DNA of 64,000 nt, taken from the NCBI RefSeq assembly GCF_021026335.1, contig NZ_JAJNCY010000006.1, positions 248,001 to 312,000 of the forward strand, in the 5' to 3' direction. How positions within the stretch are numbered: the stretch's first letter is position 1; each line of letters opens with the position of its first letter. Source of the stretch: Rhizobium sp. C1 (lineage in GTDB: Bacteria > Pseudomonadota > Alphaproteobacteria > Rhizobiales > Rhizobiaceae). The translations under genes and the position numbers were made by a program. The notes under the pieces are model-generated. The model did not search any database, was not told the DNA's origin, and saw only the letters and a list, made by a program, of their open reading frames with translations. Positions 10,263-22,818 of the stretch are shown here, piece by piece.

Positions 10263-11150
10263 ATGACCAGGCCCGAGAACGATCCGAAGATCACGCAGGC
10301 GATGATCAATGCGTATGACGAATATACGCATCTCACGCTCGACCGCCGCGATTTCATGCGCAAGCTGACCGCGCTCACCGGCTCGGCCGCCACTGCCGCC
10401 GCCGTTGCGCCGCTGCTGGCCGCCAATCAGGCCAAGGCGGAAATCGTGGCTCCCGACGACGCACGCGTGAAAGCCGAGGAGGTCACTTTCCCCGGCGCAA
10501 GCGGCGAGATCAAAGCCTATAAGGTTCGTCCCGCGAGCGCGACCGGCAAGCTCCCGGCGGTCATCGTCATCCATGAAAACCGCGGGCTGAACCCCCATAT
10601 CAAGGACATTGCCCGCCGGATTGCGCTGGAAGGGTTCGAAGCGCTCGCCCCGGATTTTCTCTCCCCCGCCGGCGGCACACCTGCGGATGAGGACAGAGCG
10701 CGTGAAATGATTTCGGCGCTCAAGCCGGAGGATGCCACTGCCAACGCAGTCGCCGCCGTGAAATATCTGGAAAGCGCTCCCGATACGACCGGCAAGGTCG
10801 GTGTCATCGGTTTCTGCTGGGGCGGCGGGCTTGCCAATCAGACGGCGGTCAATGCGCCCGACCTGAAGGCTGCCGTCGCGTATTATGGTGCACAGCCGAA
10901 ATTTCAGGACGTGCCGAAGATCAAGGCGGCGCTTCTGTTGCACTATGCCGGGCTGGATGAGCGCATCAATGCCGGCATCGACGCCTTCCGCAAGGCGCTG
11001 ACCGATTCCGGCAAGGACTTCCAGATCTACATCTATGACGGCGTCAACCACGCCTTCAATAACGACACCTCGGCCGCCCGTTACAACAAGGAGGCCGCCG
11101 ATCTGGCCTGGAGCCGGACCATCGCCTTCTTGAAGCAGAAGCTCGTCTGA
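10263..11150 (+). CDS. dienelactone hydrolase family protein, Tat-exported
   Basis: A 295-residue alpha/beta hydrolase. The N-terminus has a long n-region and then a twin-arginine signal (LDRRDFMRKL, a hydrophobic run SAATAAAVAPLLAA, and a likely cut after NQAKA), so export in folded form is expected. The catalytic triad of the dienelactone hydrolase class is intact: Cys in VIGFCWGGG, Asp in YAGLDERINAG, His in DGVNHAFNND. AGAGGAG lies nine bases before ATG 10263; an in-frame GTG at 10224 is less likely. A short fragment resembling its first 30 residues lies 1.5 kb upstream (8754-8945). The natural substrate is unknown; chloroaromatic degradation should not be assumed. Confidence 0.85.
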   Translation: MTRPENDPKITQAMINAYDEYTHLTLDRRDFMRKLTALTGSAATAAAVAPLLAANQAKAEIVAPDDARVKAEEVTFPGASGEIKAYKVRPASATGKLPAVIVIHENRGLNPHIKDIARRIALEGFEALAPDFLSPAGGTPADEDRAREMISALKPEDATANAVAAVKYLESAPDTTGKVGVIGFCWGGGLANQTAVNAPDLKAAVAYYGAQPKFQDVPKIKAALLLHYAGLDERINAGIDAFRKALTDSGKDFQIYIYDGVNHAFNNDTSAARYNKEAADLAWSRTIAFLKQKLV

Positions 11151-11239
11151 GCCTTCGGCTTGGGGTGGGGCCTGCCCCACCCGGCCTTCTTTCCACGATC
11201 GCGAAACAAATGTCACGGCAGCGCATTAAATCTCGGCAA

Positions 11240-11256
11240 TGTGCTGCGGTGCAACA
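11240..11256 (+). promoter_or_regulatory. TGC-rich motif upstream of acetoacetate decarboxylase
   Basis: TGTGCTGCGGTGCAACA (TGC-N6-GCA) lies just before a possible -35 element (TTGACG, 11259-11264) and 67 bases before the start codon. It shares GC-N2-TGCAACA with the site before the acetoacetyl-CoA synthetase gene. A PhaR-like repressor is an inference. Confidence 0.4.
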
Positions 11257-11322
11257 TTTTGACGCCCAGATTGGGCAGGACATTGTTTCCTGGATGCTTT
11301 GGAAAGAACGAAGGAGTTTGCG

Positions 11323-12063
11323 ATGAAGATCAGCGATGTGAAGAAAAACGCCTTTGCCATGCCGCTCACCAGCCCGTCCTACCCGCCGGGCCCCTATCGC
11401 TTCGTCAACCGGGAATTTCTCGTCATCACCTACCGAACGGACCCCGATGCGCTCTCCCGTGTCCTTCCCGAGCCGCTCACCTTCGATGAACCGCTGGTCA
11501 AATATGAATTCATCCGCATGCCGGATTCCACCGGCTTCGGCGACTACACCGAGTCCGGTCAGGTCATTCCCTGCAAGTTCAACGGCGTCGCCGGCGGCTA
11601 TGTCCATTCCATGTTCCTCAACGATGACGCGCCCATTGCCGGCGGTCGTGAGATCTGGGGCTTCCCGAAGAAATTCGCCGAACCGTCGCTGTCCGTCGTG
11701 AAAGACACGCTGGTCGGCACGCTCGATTATTCCGGCCAGCGCATCGCCACCGCCACCATGGGCTACAAGCACCGGGCGCTCGATCTGGACCAGGTGCGCA
11801 AGAGCCTGCTCGCGCCCAATTTCATGCTGAAGATCATCCCGCATGTGGACTGCACGCCGCGCATCTGCGAGCTCGTGCGCTATTATCTCGAAGATCTGAC
11901 GGTCAAGGGCGCGTGGGAAGGGCCGGGGGCTCTGGCGCTGTTTCCGCATGCGCTGGCTGACGTCGCCGAACTGCCGGTTCTGGAGGTCAAGTCGGCGGTT
12001 CACATTCTCACCGATCTGACGCTGGGCCTCGGCGAGGTCGTTCACGACTACATGAAGGATTGA
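11323..12063 (+). CDS. adc: acetoacetate decarboxylase
   Basis: A 246-residue enzyme converting acetoacetate to acetone and CO2. The Schiff-base lysine region is clear: [17 protein letters not shown], with the family's Lys-Lys pair. Other family markers are [20 protein letters not shown] near residue 20 and [10 protein letters not shown] at the end. AAGGAG (11311-11316) precedes ATG 11323. It is convergent with oxyR with six bases between stops. Together with the dehydrogenase and synthetase upstream it gives two fates for acetoacetate: re-entry to central metabolism or disposal as acetone. Confidence 0.9.
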   Translation: MKISDVKKNAFAMPLTSPSYPPGPYRFVNREFLVITYRTDPDALSRVLPEPLTFDEPLVKYEFIRMPDSTGFGDYTESGQVIPCKFNGVAGGYVHSMFLNDDAPIAGGREIWGFPKKFAEPSLSVVKDTLVGTLDYSGQRIATATMGYKHRALDLDQVRKSLLAPNFMLKIIPHVDCTPRICELVRYYLEDLTVKGAWEGPGALALFPHALADVAELPVLEVKSAVHILTDLTLGLGEVVHDYMKD

Positions 12064-12069
12064 TTGCCT

Positions 12070-15462
<3,393 letters not shown>

Positions 15463-15488
15463 TTGCTCTAAGCAGAAGGCAAGGAAAG

Positions 15489-15511
15489 GGCGGGCCGTAG
15501 GTCCGCCTTTT
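15489..15511 (+). terminator. katG terminator
   Basis: GGCGGGCC-GTA-GGTCCGCC stem followed by TTTT. Confidence 0.75.
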
Positions 15512-15648
15512 CTGTTTGATGTGGCGGCAGGGAATTCCAAGCCTGCCATAGCCAAACCATCCCAAATATATTTCAGGACAGCATATAGGTTTTATTGCAT
15601 AGCTTCTCGCGTTTCAGCGCAAGGCGCGCTTCAGTTTGGGGATCGAAC

Positions 15649-15999
15649 ATGAAAATTCTTAAGGTTGCGGCGACGGCTGCGCTCGCATGTGCAATGTCTG
15701 CCTCGTCGGCTTTTTCTGCCGGCATGGAATTCAAGATTCATAACAAGTCGGACTACGTCATCAACGGTTTTTACGTTCAGGGCAAGGACGGTTCGCTCAG
15801 CAGCAACTGGATGAATTTCGAACTCAACGGCAACGAAACCGCAAACATGAAATTCGATTACGATGGCGATTGCGATATCGTTTTCGTCGTCGCCTGGGCC
15901 GCGACCGATGGCTCCGAAATCAAGGGCGATCCGACCTCGATCGACATTTGCAAGGCGGACAATATCTATTTCGACGGCAAGGACGCCACTTACGATTGA
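15649..15999 (+). CDS. small exported protein of a rhizobial beta-rich family
   Basis: A 116-residue protein with a clear Sec signal peptide (MKILKVAATAALACAMSASS, cut near AFSA). The mature part has the pattern EFKIHNKSDYVINGFYVQGK, then a DGDCDI loop and a terminal SIDICKADNIYFDG. I recall similar short periplasmic proteins from rhizobia, sometimes misannotated; no function is established. Two conserved cysteines (DCDI and DICK) could form a disulfide. The start follows GGGGAT. It is monocistronic, with a strong terminator (16028-16054) after it. Confidence 0.6.
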   Translation: MKILKVAATAALACAMSASSAFSAGMEFKIHNKSDYVINGFYVQGKDGSLSSNWMNFELNGNETANMKFDYDGDCDIVFVVAWAATDGSEIKGDPTSIDICKADNIYFDGKDATYD

Positions 16000-16027
16000 T
16001 CGGTTTCAGCCGAGACCGCAGTCATGA

Positions 16028-16054
16028 ACGCCGGCCAATAAGGCCGGCGTTTTT
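16028..16054 (+). terminator. intrinsic terminator
   Basis: Nine-base perfect stem ACGCCGGCC/GGCCGGCGT with loop AATAA and a T run. Confidence 0.85.
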
Positions 16055-16076
16055 GCATGGTGAAAACGGAAAGATG

Positions 16077-16400
16077 TCAGCGGCGGATGATCGGGCAACC
16101 CGGGCGGTTGGCCACGACCATACGGTCCAGCCGGTAGCCGCGCTTGCCTTCCAGAATCACGCGGTTGGGCGAGCGGCCGATGACATAGGCACCGCGCATA
16201 CCGGAGCTTGCTGCGCGCCACACGGCTTCGCGGTTCGTGCAGGCGCGCGGTGCGTGTGAGCGCGGGCGGTGATGGTAATATCCGTCGCGGACCTCCACCC
16301 GCACACCGACATCACGGGCCGCGGCCATGGAAGGGACGGTGGCGATGGAGCCAAGGCCGATCAGTACGGCGAAGGCGGCTTTGGTGAAAAGCGAAGTCAT
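16077..16400 (-). CDS. small secreted basic protein, function unknown
   Basis: A 107-residue protein with a signal peptide (TSLFTKAAFAVLIGLGSIAT, cut near MAAA). A short mature domain rich in Arg, His and Tyr follows (DGYYHHRPRSHAPRACTN) and ends in NRPGCPIIRR. The two cysteines (RACT and GCP) are likely paired. Start 16400 has an excellent GGAGGA site; the frame is open a further 49 codons upstream with no homologous look. Similar short proteins with Cys...PGCP occur in rhizobia as I recall, without known role. It is convergent with the preceding gene. Confidence 0.6.
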   Translation of the reverse strand: MTSLFTKAAFAVLIGLGSIATVPSMAAARDVGVRVEVRDGYYHHRPRSHAPRACTNREAVWRAASSGMRGAYVIGRSPNRVILEGKRGYRLDRMVVANRPGCPIIRR

Positions 16401-16570
16401 AGGCTTCCTCCGGTTCTTGTCTTTTGGTCGCTGGAGTTTCGGGTTGGAAGCGGTGTCGGACGAAAACGTCTGTCCAACCGCGTTGCTCAATCGCTGAAAG
16501 GAGCGATTGTTCCGAAAATTAGCATCTGCTGACTGAACCTTAGCCAAACCTGCCGCTCATCAAGAGTTCA

Positions 16571-17521
16571 TCACCAGCTCGAGCCGGAATTGGCCACCAC
16601 GAGATAGGGCAGTTTCGCTGCAGCCTTGAAGTCTTCGCTGATCTCCGCGCCAAATGCGGCCGGCGTGATGTTGTCGAGACAGGCCGCGATATGGCTGGTA
16701 ATGGCGTTCATCAGCGAGGGCGCAACGCCCGGCCGCTTCATGATGCCGATCTGGATCGGCGCAAGAGGCGGGAACCCGTCCTGCTGGCTCAATACCTTCA
16801 TGCCGGTGCGCAGCGCCGATTCCGGCTGCACGGAAACGGCCATGCCGGCGAGAACCGCGGCAGCAAGCACCGTCGATGACCAGCTGGTGAAGAGGATGTG
16901 ATAGTCGCGCCCGATGGTATCGAGCGCAGCACACGCCGCCTGCCTCCACTGGCAGTCGGTCCGTCCCAGCGCGAGTGGCACCGGCGCGTTGTCTGGAAGC
17001 GGATGGTTGGCGGAGGCCACCCAGCACAGCGGCTCCGTCCGCACGACTTCCGAAACGCGGGCGCGGGGATTGTGGGTCACCAGGGCTACATCCAGCTCGC
17101 CGCGCTTCATCTTCTCGGCCAGATCGACGGAGGATTCGCAGATGATGTTCAGCTCAACGCCTGGATTGGTGCGCGCAAACCGGCTGATGATTTCCGGCAT
17201 ATAGCGGTCGGCATAGTCGTCCGGCGTGCCGATGCGGAGGCTGCCTTCAAGACGATTGTCATCGAAGGCGGCGATCGCTTCGTTGTTGAGCCGCAGCATG
17301 CGCCGCGCAAAGATCAGCAGCCGCTCGCCCTCGGGGGTCAATTTGTTACCACGACCGTCCTTGATGAAGAGCTGCTTGCTCAGGCGCTCTTCCAGCCGGC
17401 GCATCTGCATCGAGACGGCAGACTGCGTCTTGAACACGCGATCGGCGGCTTTCGTGAAGCTTCCCGTGTCCACGATTGCCACGAATGTTTGCAACTGGTC
17501 GATATCAAGGGGTGCAGCCAT
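16571..17521 (-). CDS. LysR-family transcriptional regulator
   Basis: A 316-residue regulator with N-terminal winged helix (LDIDQLQTFVAIVDTGSFTK, then KTQSAVSMQMRRLEERL) and a periplasmic-binding-like effector domain starting near GSLRIGTPDDYADRYMP. The family resembles the pssR/NhaR-like LysR group often annotated only by domain. ATG 17521 follows GGAG by about eight bases. The neighbours are a small exported protein and DUF937, so no obvious target is divergent; the promoter side faces a region with a candidate sRNA. Effector unknown. Confidence 0.75.
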   Translation of the reverse strand: MAAPLDIDQLQTFVAIVDTGSFTKAADRVFKTQSAVSMQMRRLEERLSKQLFIKDGRGNKLTPEGERLLIFARRMLRLNNEAIAAFDDNRLEGSLRIGTPDDYADRYMPEIISRFARTNPGVELNIICESSVDLAEKMKRGELDVALVTHNPRARVSEVVRTEPLCWVASANHPLPDNAPVPLALGRTDCQWRQAACAALDTIGRDYHILFTSWSSTVLAAAVLAGMAVSVQPESALRTGMKVLSQQDGFPPLAPIQIGIMKRPGVAPSLMNAITSHIAACLDNITPAAFGAEISEDFKAAAKLPYLVVANSGSSW

Positions 17522-17599
17522 CGCCAACTCCATCAAGCTTGTTGATGGTAATCATTAAAAACATTCGATGGACTGATCAATAAAAATTTGCGAGCCTTA

Positions 17600-17771
17600 C
17601 CATATGCAAAGGAAAGAGCACTTTTCGCCAAGACGTGTTTGCGCGAAAATGCTCCGGTCGCGTCGGCTTGATGCTGTCGCTGGCGATTTGCTTCCAGTTT
17701 TCCCCGCAGGGTCCCGCCAATAGACCCTGCCTCTTGGCCCGGTCCCGCTCCCAAGGCGGCCGGGCTTTTTT
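17600..17771 (+). ncRNA. candidate small RNA ending in an orphan intrinsic terminator
   Basis: This stretch lies between two minus-strand genes, yet on the plus strand it carries two successive hairpins. The first is GCAGGGTC/GACCCTGC (17706-17713 with 17723-17730). The second is GCCCGG/CCGGGC (17737-17742 with 17760-17765) followed directly by TTTTTT. No plus-strand coding region precedes it, so a noncoding transcript is the simplest explanation. The 5' end is a guess. I do not recognise it as 6S, SRP, tmRNA or an AbcR-type RNA. Confidence 0.4.
17737..17771 (+). terminator. orphan plus-strand terminator
   Basis: GCCCGG stem with an internal arm (CCGCTCCC...GGCGG) and a six-T tail. The nearest coding genes on both sides are on the minus strand. 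Confidence 0.65.
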
Positions 17772-17781
17772 CATTCGGCTG

Positions 17782-18630
17782 TCAACTCTTTGGCGCGTTG
17801 CCGTTGAAGCCCTTCATGTAGCCGTCGAAGATCTGCTCCATGCTTTTCTGGTAGGACTTCTGCACTTCGAGCCCGCTGTCAAACAGCGAGCCGACAAGTT
17901 CCGAATACTGGGAAAGGTCGACCGGCTTTGCCGTCTCCACGGTCTCCGGCTTGGCGGTCTGCTTTGCCGCTTCCGGCTGGGCGTTCTGCGGCGTCATGAA
18001 GCCCTGCATCATCTTCATGAAGGCGCCTGCGCCGAATGGATCTGCCTGTTGCGGGGCAGGCGTTGCTGCGGCCGCGCCGCCCATCATCATCTGCATCATC
18101 TGCAGGAAGGGATTTTCGATCGGCTCCGGCTTCTTGGGCTTGGGCGCGAAGCCGGCAGCCTCCATCCATTGCGTCATCGCACCCATCATTGGATTCGAAG
18201 CTTTCCACTGGCCGGACATTTCCTTGATGAGGCCACCTGCCATGGCGCTTGCCATCGCCGGCATCATGGCGCGCAGCATGTCCTGGCCGACACCCGTCAC
18301 TTTGGCGGCCTGCTCGGCAATCGCCTTCTGCACCTCGGCCGGGCCGAAGATCGTGCCCATGAAGTTCTGCCCGTCGGCAATGCCCTGGGGCGAGAAGGCA
18401 GCATTCACGTCCTCGAAATACTTGGCATAGTTCCCGCTCATCAGCGACGACATCAGCGCGCTGAAATCATAGGGGTTGGCGGCGCTGCGCTTGAGGCCGG
18501 TCGAGAAGGCAGGCGTCAGGGCAGCCATGGCTTTCGCCATCTGCTCCTGCGCAAGGCCGTACTGGGCAGAAAAGGCCTCCAGCGCCTTCCCGTTTTGAGC
18601 CTGCATCATCAAGTCAAACAGCGGCAGCAT
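17782..18630 (-). CDS. DUF937 domain-containing protein
   Basis: A 282-residue cytoplasmic protein. The N-terminal half matches the DUF937 pattern (LPLFDLMMQAQNGKALEAF, then LAQEQMAKAMAALTPAFSTGL). The middle is Met-rich (NPFLQMMQMMMGG), followed by a Pro/Ala/Gln/Lys linker and a C-terminal helix pair (EVQKSYQKSMEQIFDGYMKG) reminiscent of phasin-like helices. Start 18630 follows GAAGGGG. DUF937 proteins have no established activity. The phasin-like tail is my own observation and weakly supported. Confidence 0.6.
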   Translation of the reverse strand: MLPLFDLMMQAQNGKALEAFSAQYGLAQEQMAKAMAALTPAFSTGLKRSAANPYDFSALMSSLMSGNYAKYFEDVNAAFSPQGIADGQNFMGTIFGPAEVQKAIAEQAAKVTGVGQDMLRAMMPAMASAMAGGLIKEMSGQWKASNPMMGAMTQWMEAAGFAPKPKKPEPIENPFLQMMQMMMGGAAAATPAPQQADPFGAGAFMKMMQGFMTPQNAQPEAAKQTAKPETVETAKPVDLSQYSELVGSLFDSGLEVQKSYQKSMEQIFDGYMKGFNGNAPKS

Positions 18631-18747
18631 GCGAATCCCCTTCAATCAGATTGTTGGGGTTCACTATATCCGTGAATTCACAAAGGAAAACTCCCGAAGC
18701 CTCGCCGCACCGCAATTTTGGCAAATTGGGCTGGCGGCGGCACGGCC

Positions 18748-20121
18748 TCAGTATTGCCAGGCTCCGAAGGCTGGTTCGACGCTCTCTCTCCAGGCGCCGT
18801 GGAACTCGGCCAGCATGTCCTCGGCCAGAACCTTGCCTCGGACGAGCATCTCGTCGAGCGGGTCAAGGTAGACGGCCTCATCTTTCCCCGCTGCATTGAG
18901 GCGTGCGCGGTTCTTCAGACCCCGTCGACTAATCGCGAGAACATCCTTGGCGACATCGGCAAGCCTGCCGCCGCGGAAGGCCGCGCTGAGCCCTTGAACG
19001 GGCACCGCGTCGCGCAGTGCCTGAACCTCTGCAAAACTCCAGTCCCGCGTCAGCGTCTCGGCAGCGGCAAGCGCTTCGCTGTCATAGAGCAGGCCGACCC
19101 AGAAGGCGGGAAGGGCGGCGATGCGCGACAGCGGTCCGCCGTCAGCGCCGCGCATCTCGAGGAAGCGCTTCAGCCGCACATCCGGGAAGAGGGTGGAGAG
19201 ATGGTTTGCCCAGTCGCCCATATTGGGCTCCCAGTCCGCAACCTCGCCCTTCAGCGCGCCGTCAAGCGCTTGTTGGAATGTGATATGCGTACAGTCGTGA
19301 TACTTGCCGTCGCGCACGACGAAATACATCGGCACGTCGAGTGCCCACTTCACATAATCCTTGAACCCGAAATCCGGGTTGAAGGTGAACGGAAGGAGGC
19401 CGGAGCGGGCATTGTCCGTGTCGCGCCAGATCTCGCCACGCCAGGAGAGATAGCCGTTCGGCTTGCCCTCGGTAAACGGGGAAGCAGCGAAGAGCGCGGT
19501 CGCCAGCGACTGCAGCTTCATCGACACCTGCATCTTGCGGCGCATGTCCTCTTCGGACGAGAAGTCGAGATTCACCTGGATCGTGCAGGTGCGGTACATC
19601 ATGTCGAGGCCGTGGCTACCGACCTTGGGCATGTAGCGCGTCATGATCGCATAGCGCGACTTCGGCATCTTCGGCGTCTCGTCGAAGGACCATTGCGGGC
19701 TGCCGCCCATGCCGAGGAAGCGGATGTTCATCGGATCGGCGATCGTCTTGAGGATCGCCAGATGCTCGGCCGCCTCGTCATGCGTCTGGTGCAGGCTTTC
19801 CAGCGGCGCGCCGGAAAGTTCGAACTGGCCGCCCGGCTCGATGGAGATCGCGCCCATACCATGCGGTTCGGCAAGCCCGATGATGTTGCCGGCATCCATG
19901 ATCGGCTCCCAGCCCTGAGCCGCCTGCATGCCCTTCAGCAGGCCTGAGATGCTGGCCTCGCCGAAATAGGGAACGGGTGCGTGGCTGTCGCAGAAAAAGG
20001 GAAATTTCTCGTGCTCCGTCCCGATCCGGAACTCCGCCTCCGGCTTGCAGCCTTGGGCCAGATAGTCGGTCAGGTCGCCGATCGAGCCGATGGAGGTATG
20101 ATCGGAAGTGTCGCGCGCCAT
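18748..20121 (-). CDS. gshA: glutamate-cysteine ligase
   Basis: A 457-residue enzyme of the plant/alphaproteobacterial GCL class, catalysing the first step of glutathione synthesis. Visible landmarks are the substrate loop IGTEHEKFPFF, ISIEPGGQFELSGAPL, CTIQVNLDFSSEEDM and RFLEMRGADGGPL. ATG 20121 (MARDTSDHT) is preferred; the frame extends seven codons upstream to 20142 without a better ribosome-binding site. It lies downstream of rsmE on the same strand, separated by 150 bases. Confidence 0.9.
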   Translation of the reverse strand: MARDTSDHTSIGSIGDLTDYLAQGCKPEAEFRIGTEHEKFPFFCDSHAPVPYFGEASISGLLKGMQAAQGWEPIMDAGNIIGLAEPHGMGAISIEPGGQFELSGAPLESLHQTHDEAAEHLAILKTIADPMNIRFLGMGGSPQWSFDETPKMPKSRYAIMTRYMPKVGSHGLDMMYRTCTIQVNLDFSSEEDMRRKMQVSMKLQSLATALFAASPFTEGKPNGYLSWRGEIWRDTDNARSGLLPFTFNPDFGFKDYVKWALDVPMYFVVRDGKYHDCTHITFQQALDGALKGEVADWEPNMGDWANHLSTLFPDVRLKRFLEMRGADGGPLSRIAALPAFWVGLLYDSEALAAAETLTRDWSFAEVQALRDAVPVQGLSAAFRGGRLADVAKDVLAISRRGLKNRARLNAAGKDEAVYLDPLDEMLVRGKVLAEDMLAEFHGAWRESVEPAFGAWQY

Positions 20122-20271
20122 GGAACTGTCTCTAGATATCACCCTCGGACGAGGGCTCGGGATGAGGCTGGATGAACGGATTAGCAGACTTTTGCAAATA
20201 AAAAGCCTTCACTGAGCTTCAAATTCTGCTGAACCCGCTTTCCCCGCAGCCGATATAGGTCAGCCGGTTCG

Positions 20272-21009
20272 TCAGTTCCAGTCCCCCAGCGTCACCTGCA
20301 TGACGGCCAGCGCCGCCACGGCGGCGGTGTCGGCGCGCAGGATGCGGGGGCCGAGCGGGATGGGCGTCACGAAATCGAGCCCGCGCAGCATCTGCCGCTC
20401 CTCTTCCGAAAAACCGCCTTCCGGTCCAATCAGGAGCGCATAGTGCCGGTCCTTGAGACCCTGCAGGACCGGCAGCGGGTTCTGCCCCGCATCGCCCTCA
20501 TCGCAATAGATGATGCGGCGGTCCTTCGGCCAGGTGGCGAGCAGGTCCGCGAGCTTCACCGGCTCGGCAATCTCCGGGACCGCAAGGATGCCGCATTGCT
20601 CCGCCGCTTCCATCGCGTAGGCCGACAGCTTGTCGAGCGAGTGGATCTTACCCTGCACATGCTGGGTGATAACGGGGCGGATTTGCCCGGCCCCCATCTC
20701 CACCGCTTTCTGGATGAGATAATCCATGCGTCCGGTTTTCAGCGGCGCGAAGAGATAATGCAGATCGGGAAGCGGCGGCTGCGGCCGCGTCTGTTCGTCA
20801 GCCCTGAGCACGATCTTCTTGCGGCTCGGATAAAGGATCGTCGCCTTCCATTCCCCATCCCGTCCGTTGAAGAGCAGGATTTCCGCCCCTTCTTCCAGCC
20901 GCAGGACATTGCACAGATAATTGAACTGGTCGGGCGAAGCGCTGACCTCGCTCCCGGCAGAGAGACCTGCATCGACGAACAGCCGCTGCATTCGGAAATT
21001 GGCACGCAT
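20272..21009 (-). CDS. rsmE: 16S rRNA (uracil1498-N3)-methyltransferase
   Basis: A 245-residue SPOUT-fold methyltransferase. It has the N-terminal PUA-like part ([16 protein letters not shown]), the [17 protein letters not shown] segment, and the SAM knot [13 protein letters not shown] followed by [23 protein letters not shown] stands eight bases before ATG 21009. It methylates U1498 in the ribosomal decoding region. It precedes gshA in the same direction, an order I remember from other rhizobia. Confidence 0.92.
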   Translation of the reverse strand: MRANFRMQRLFVDAGLSAGSEVSASPDQFNYLCNVLRLEEGAEILLFNGRDGEWKATILYPSRKKIVLRADEQTRPQPPLPDLHYLFAPLKTGRMDYLIQKAVEMGAGQIRPVITQHVQGKIHSLDKLSAYAMEAAEQCGILAVPEIAEPVKLADLLATWPKDRRIIYCDEGDAGQNPLPVLQGLKDRHYALLIGPEGGFSEEERQMLRGLDFVTPIPLGPRILRADTAAVAALAVMQVTLGDWN

Positions 21010-21080
21010 GGAGCCTCCTTGAGCGCTAACAAAGAGTAGGGCGGTTGATAGGCGACGTTATCCCCGGCGGTGCTTTTGGC

Positions 21081-22595
21081 TCACGCCTGAAAGGATATCA
21101 ACGCCAGGATTTTGTAGAGGATGGCGGCAAGAACGGCGGCCAGCGGAACGGTGATGACCCATGCGGCGATGATCGTCATGAAATGCGAGCGGCGAACGAG
21201 ATAGCGGCGCCTTGCCTCTTCGGGGGTGGCCTTCCGTTTCGGCCGGACAACCGCGTTCTCGCCAGCCTTCATCTCGATATATTGCGCCCGCCGCATCGAA
21301 TTCTGCATGTACCACTCCCGGAAGAAGCCGACGCCAAAGACGCTTCCGATGGCAATATGCGTCGAACTCACCGGCAGGCCGAACCACGATGCCACCAGCA
21401 CGGTGACGGCCGCCGAAATGGCGACGCAGAAGGCACGGATCGGATTGAGCCTTGTGATTTCTTTGCCGACGATCAGGATAAGGCGGGGACCGAAAAGCAG
21501 GATGCCAGCCGAAATGCCGAAGGCACCGATCGTCATGACCCAGAAGGGAACCGTCACGGTTTGCGAAAGATTGTCCGTCGAAGCGGCGTGGACAATGGCC
21601 GACAGCGGGCCGATCGCATTCGAAACGTCGTTGGCGCCATGGGCGAAGGAAAGCAGCGCCGCCGAAAAGACAAGCGGTAACCGGAAAAGCTTGCGCACCG
21701 ACTGGTTTCGGTTTTCGAGCCCCTCTGCCCGTCTCCGCAGGATCGGCACAGAGATGCGCCAGGTGACAACGCCGATGACAAGACCTGCCGCCAGGGCGGT
21801 GTTCAGGGAGATGTCCACCACGTTCGCGAGAGCCTTGAAGGCGAGATAAGCGGCAAAGGAGCCACCCATGACCCCCAGCAGAACGGGCAGCCACCTGGTC
21901 GCCGCATTGATCTTGTTCTGCCGATACACGATGAATTCATAGATGAAGGCAAGAAATCCTGCGGCAACCACGGCACTGATCAGCGGCGAGAGAACCCAGC
22001 TCAGGGTGATCTCCCACATGGATTGCCACGAGATGGCCGAGAAACCCGCCGCCGCAACGCCTGCACCCAGCACGCCACCGACGATGGCATGCGTTGTGGA
22101 AATCGGCGCACCAAGCCAGGTGGCGAGGTTGATGGAGAGCGCCGCAGCCATTAGCGCGGCCAGCATGACCGAAACGAATGCTGCGCCGTCCGGCATGGCG
22201 TCGCCATGAACAATGCCGCTCGATATGGTCTTGACAACCTCGCCGCCGGCTAGAAGCGCGCCCGCGGCGTCGAACACGGCCGCGATGATCAGCGCCTGCA
22301 TCATCGTGATGGCGCGTGCGCCGACCGCCGCGCCGACATTGTTCGTCACGTCGTTGGCGCCGATGTTGATCGCCGTATAGGCGCCGAGCGCCGCGCCGGC
22401 GATAATGCCGATGGCGCCGGAACCGTGGCCGACAAAGACACTGGCAAGCAGGCCGGCGAGAACGAGAAGGATGAGTCCGGCAGCCGGACGAAGCAGGCTG
22501 CGGGACACGAATTGCCCTGCTTCCTCGAAGAACGTTACCTTCTTGAGATCCTTATCGAGCGCGGAGCGCCCGGGGACCTGCCGTCGTCTTGCCAT
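21081..22595 (-). CDS. pit: PiT-family inorganic phosphate transporter
   Basis: A 504-residue membrane protein with about ten to twelve hydrophobic segments and the two inverted PiT signatures: GANDVTNNVGAAVGA in the N-terminal half and GANDVSNAIGPL in the C-terminal half. Two APISTTHAIVG/PVSSTHIAIG repeats are also typical. A charged cytoplasmic N-terminus (about 40 residues) and a charged loop before the last helix (RPKRKATPEEARRRYLVRR) are visible. Transport of phosphate with H+ or Na+ is inferred from the family. No PhoU-like pit accessory gene precedes it. Confidence 0.88.
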   Translation of the reverse strand: MARRRQVPGRSALDKDLKKVTFFEEAGQFVSRSLLRPAAGLILLVLAGLLASVFVGHGSGAIGIIAGAALGAYTAINIGANDVTNNVGAAVGARAITMMQALIIAAVFDAAGALLAGGEVVKTISSGIVHGDAMPDGAAFVSVMLAALMAAALSINLATWLGAPISTTHAIVGGVLGAGVAAAGFSAISWQSMWEITLSWVLSPLISAVVAAGFLAFIYEFIVYRQNKINAATRWLPVLLGVMGGSFAAYLAFKALANVVDISLNTALAAGLVIGVVTWRISVPILRRRAEGLENRNQSVRKLFRLPLVFSAALLSFAHGANDVSNAIGPLSAIVHAASTDNLSQTVTVPFWVMTIGAFGISAGILLFGPRLILIVGKEITRLNPIRAFCVAISAAVTVLVASWFGLPVSSTHIAIGSVFGVGFFREWYMQNSMRRAQYIEMKAGENAVVRPKRKATPEEARRRYLVRRSHFMTIIAAWVITVPLAAVLAAILYKILALISFQA

Positions 22596-22818
22596 GGCTC
22601 ACGTAGCGCACGACAGATCCTTGACGTCGTCCGCGTCTCCTGCCTGCTCTTTATCGGGCGCTGCGGCCGAGAGCAACCCTGGGGGGCCCGGAGGAATGGG
22701 GGGGGCGTCGCCCTGCGAAAGATTTGAAAGTGATCATTTTTTTTAAGATCGGCCAGACCGGTGAGACGAGGGCGTCCGGGGCAATAAGATTCCAAGCGGC
22801 AGGCGCGTACGGAAAAGA

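Noticed and set aside
17600..17771. Identity of the candidate sRNA as 6S, SRP or AbcR RNA
   Set aside because: The conserved SRP loop and the AbcR anti-Shine-Dalgarno loops are not seen, and I cannot draw a convincing 6S central bubble.
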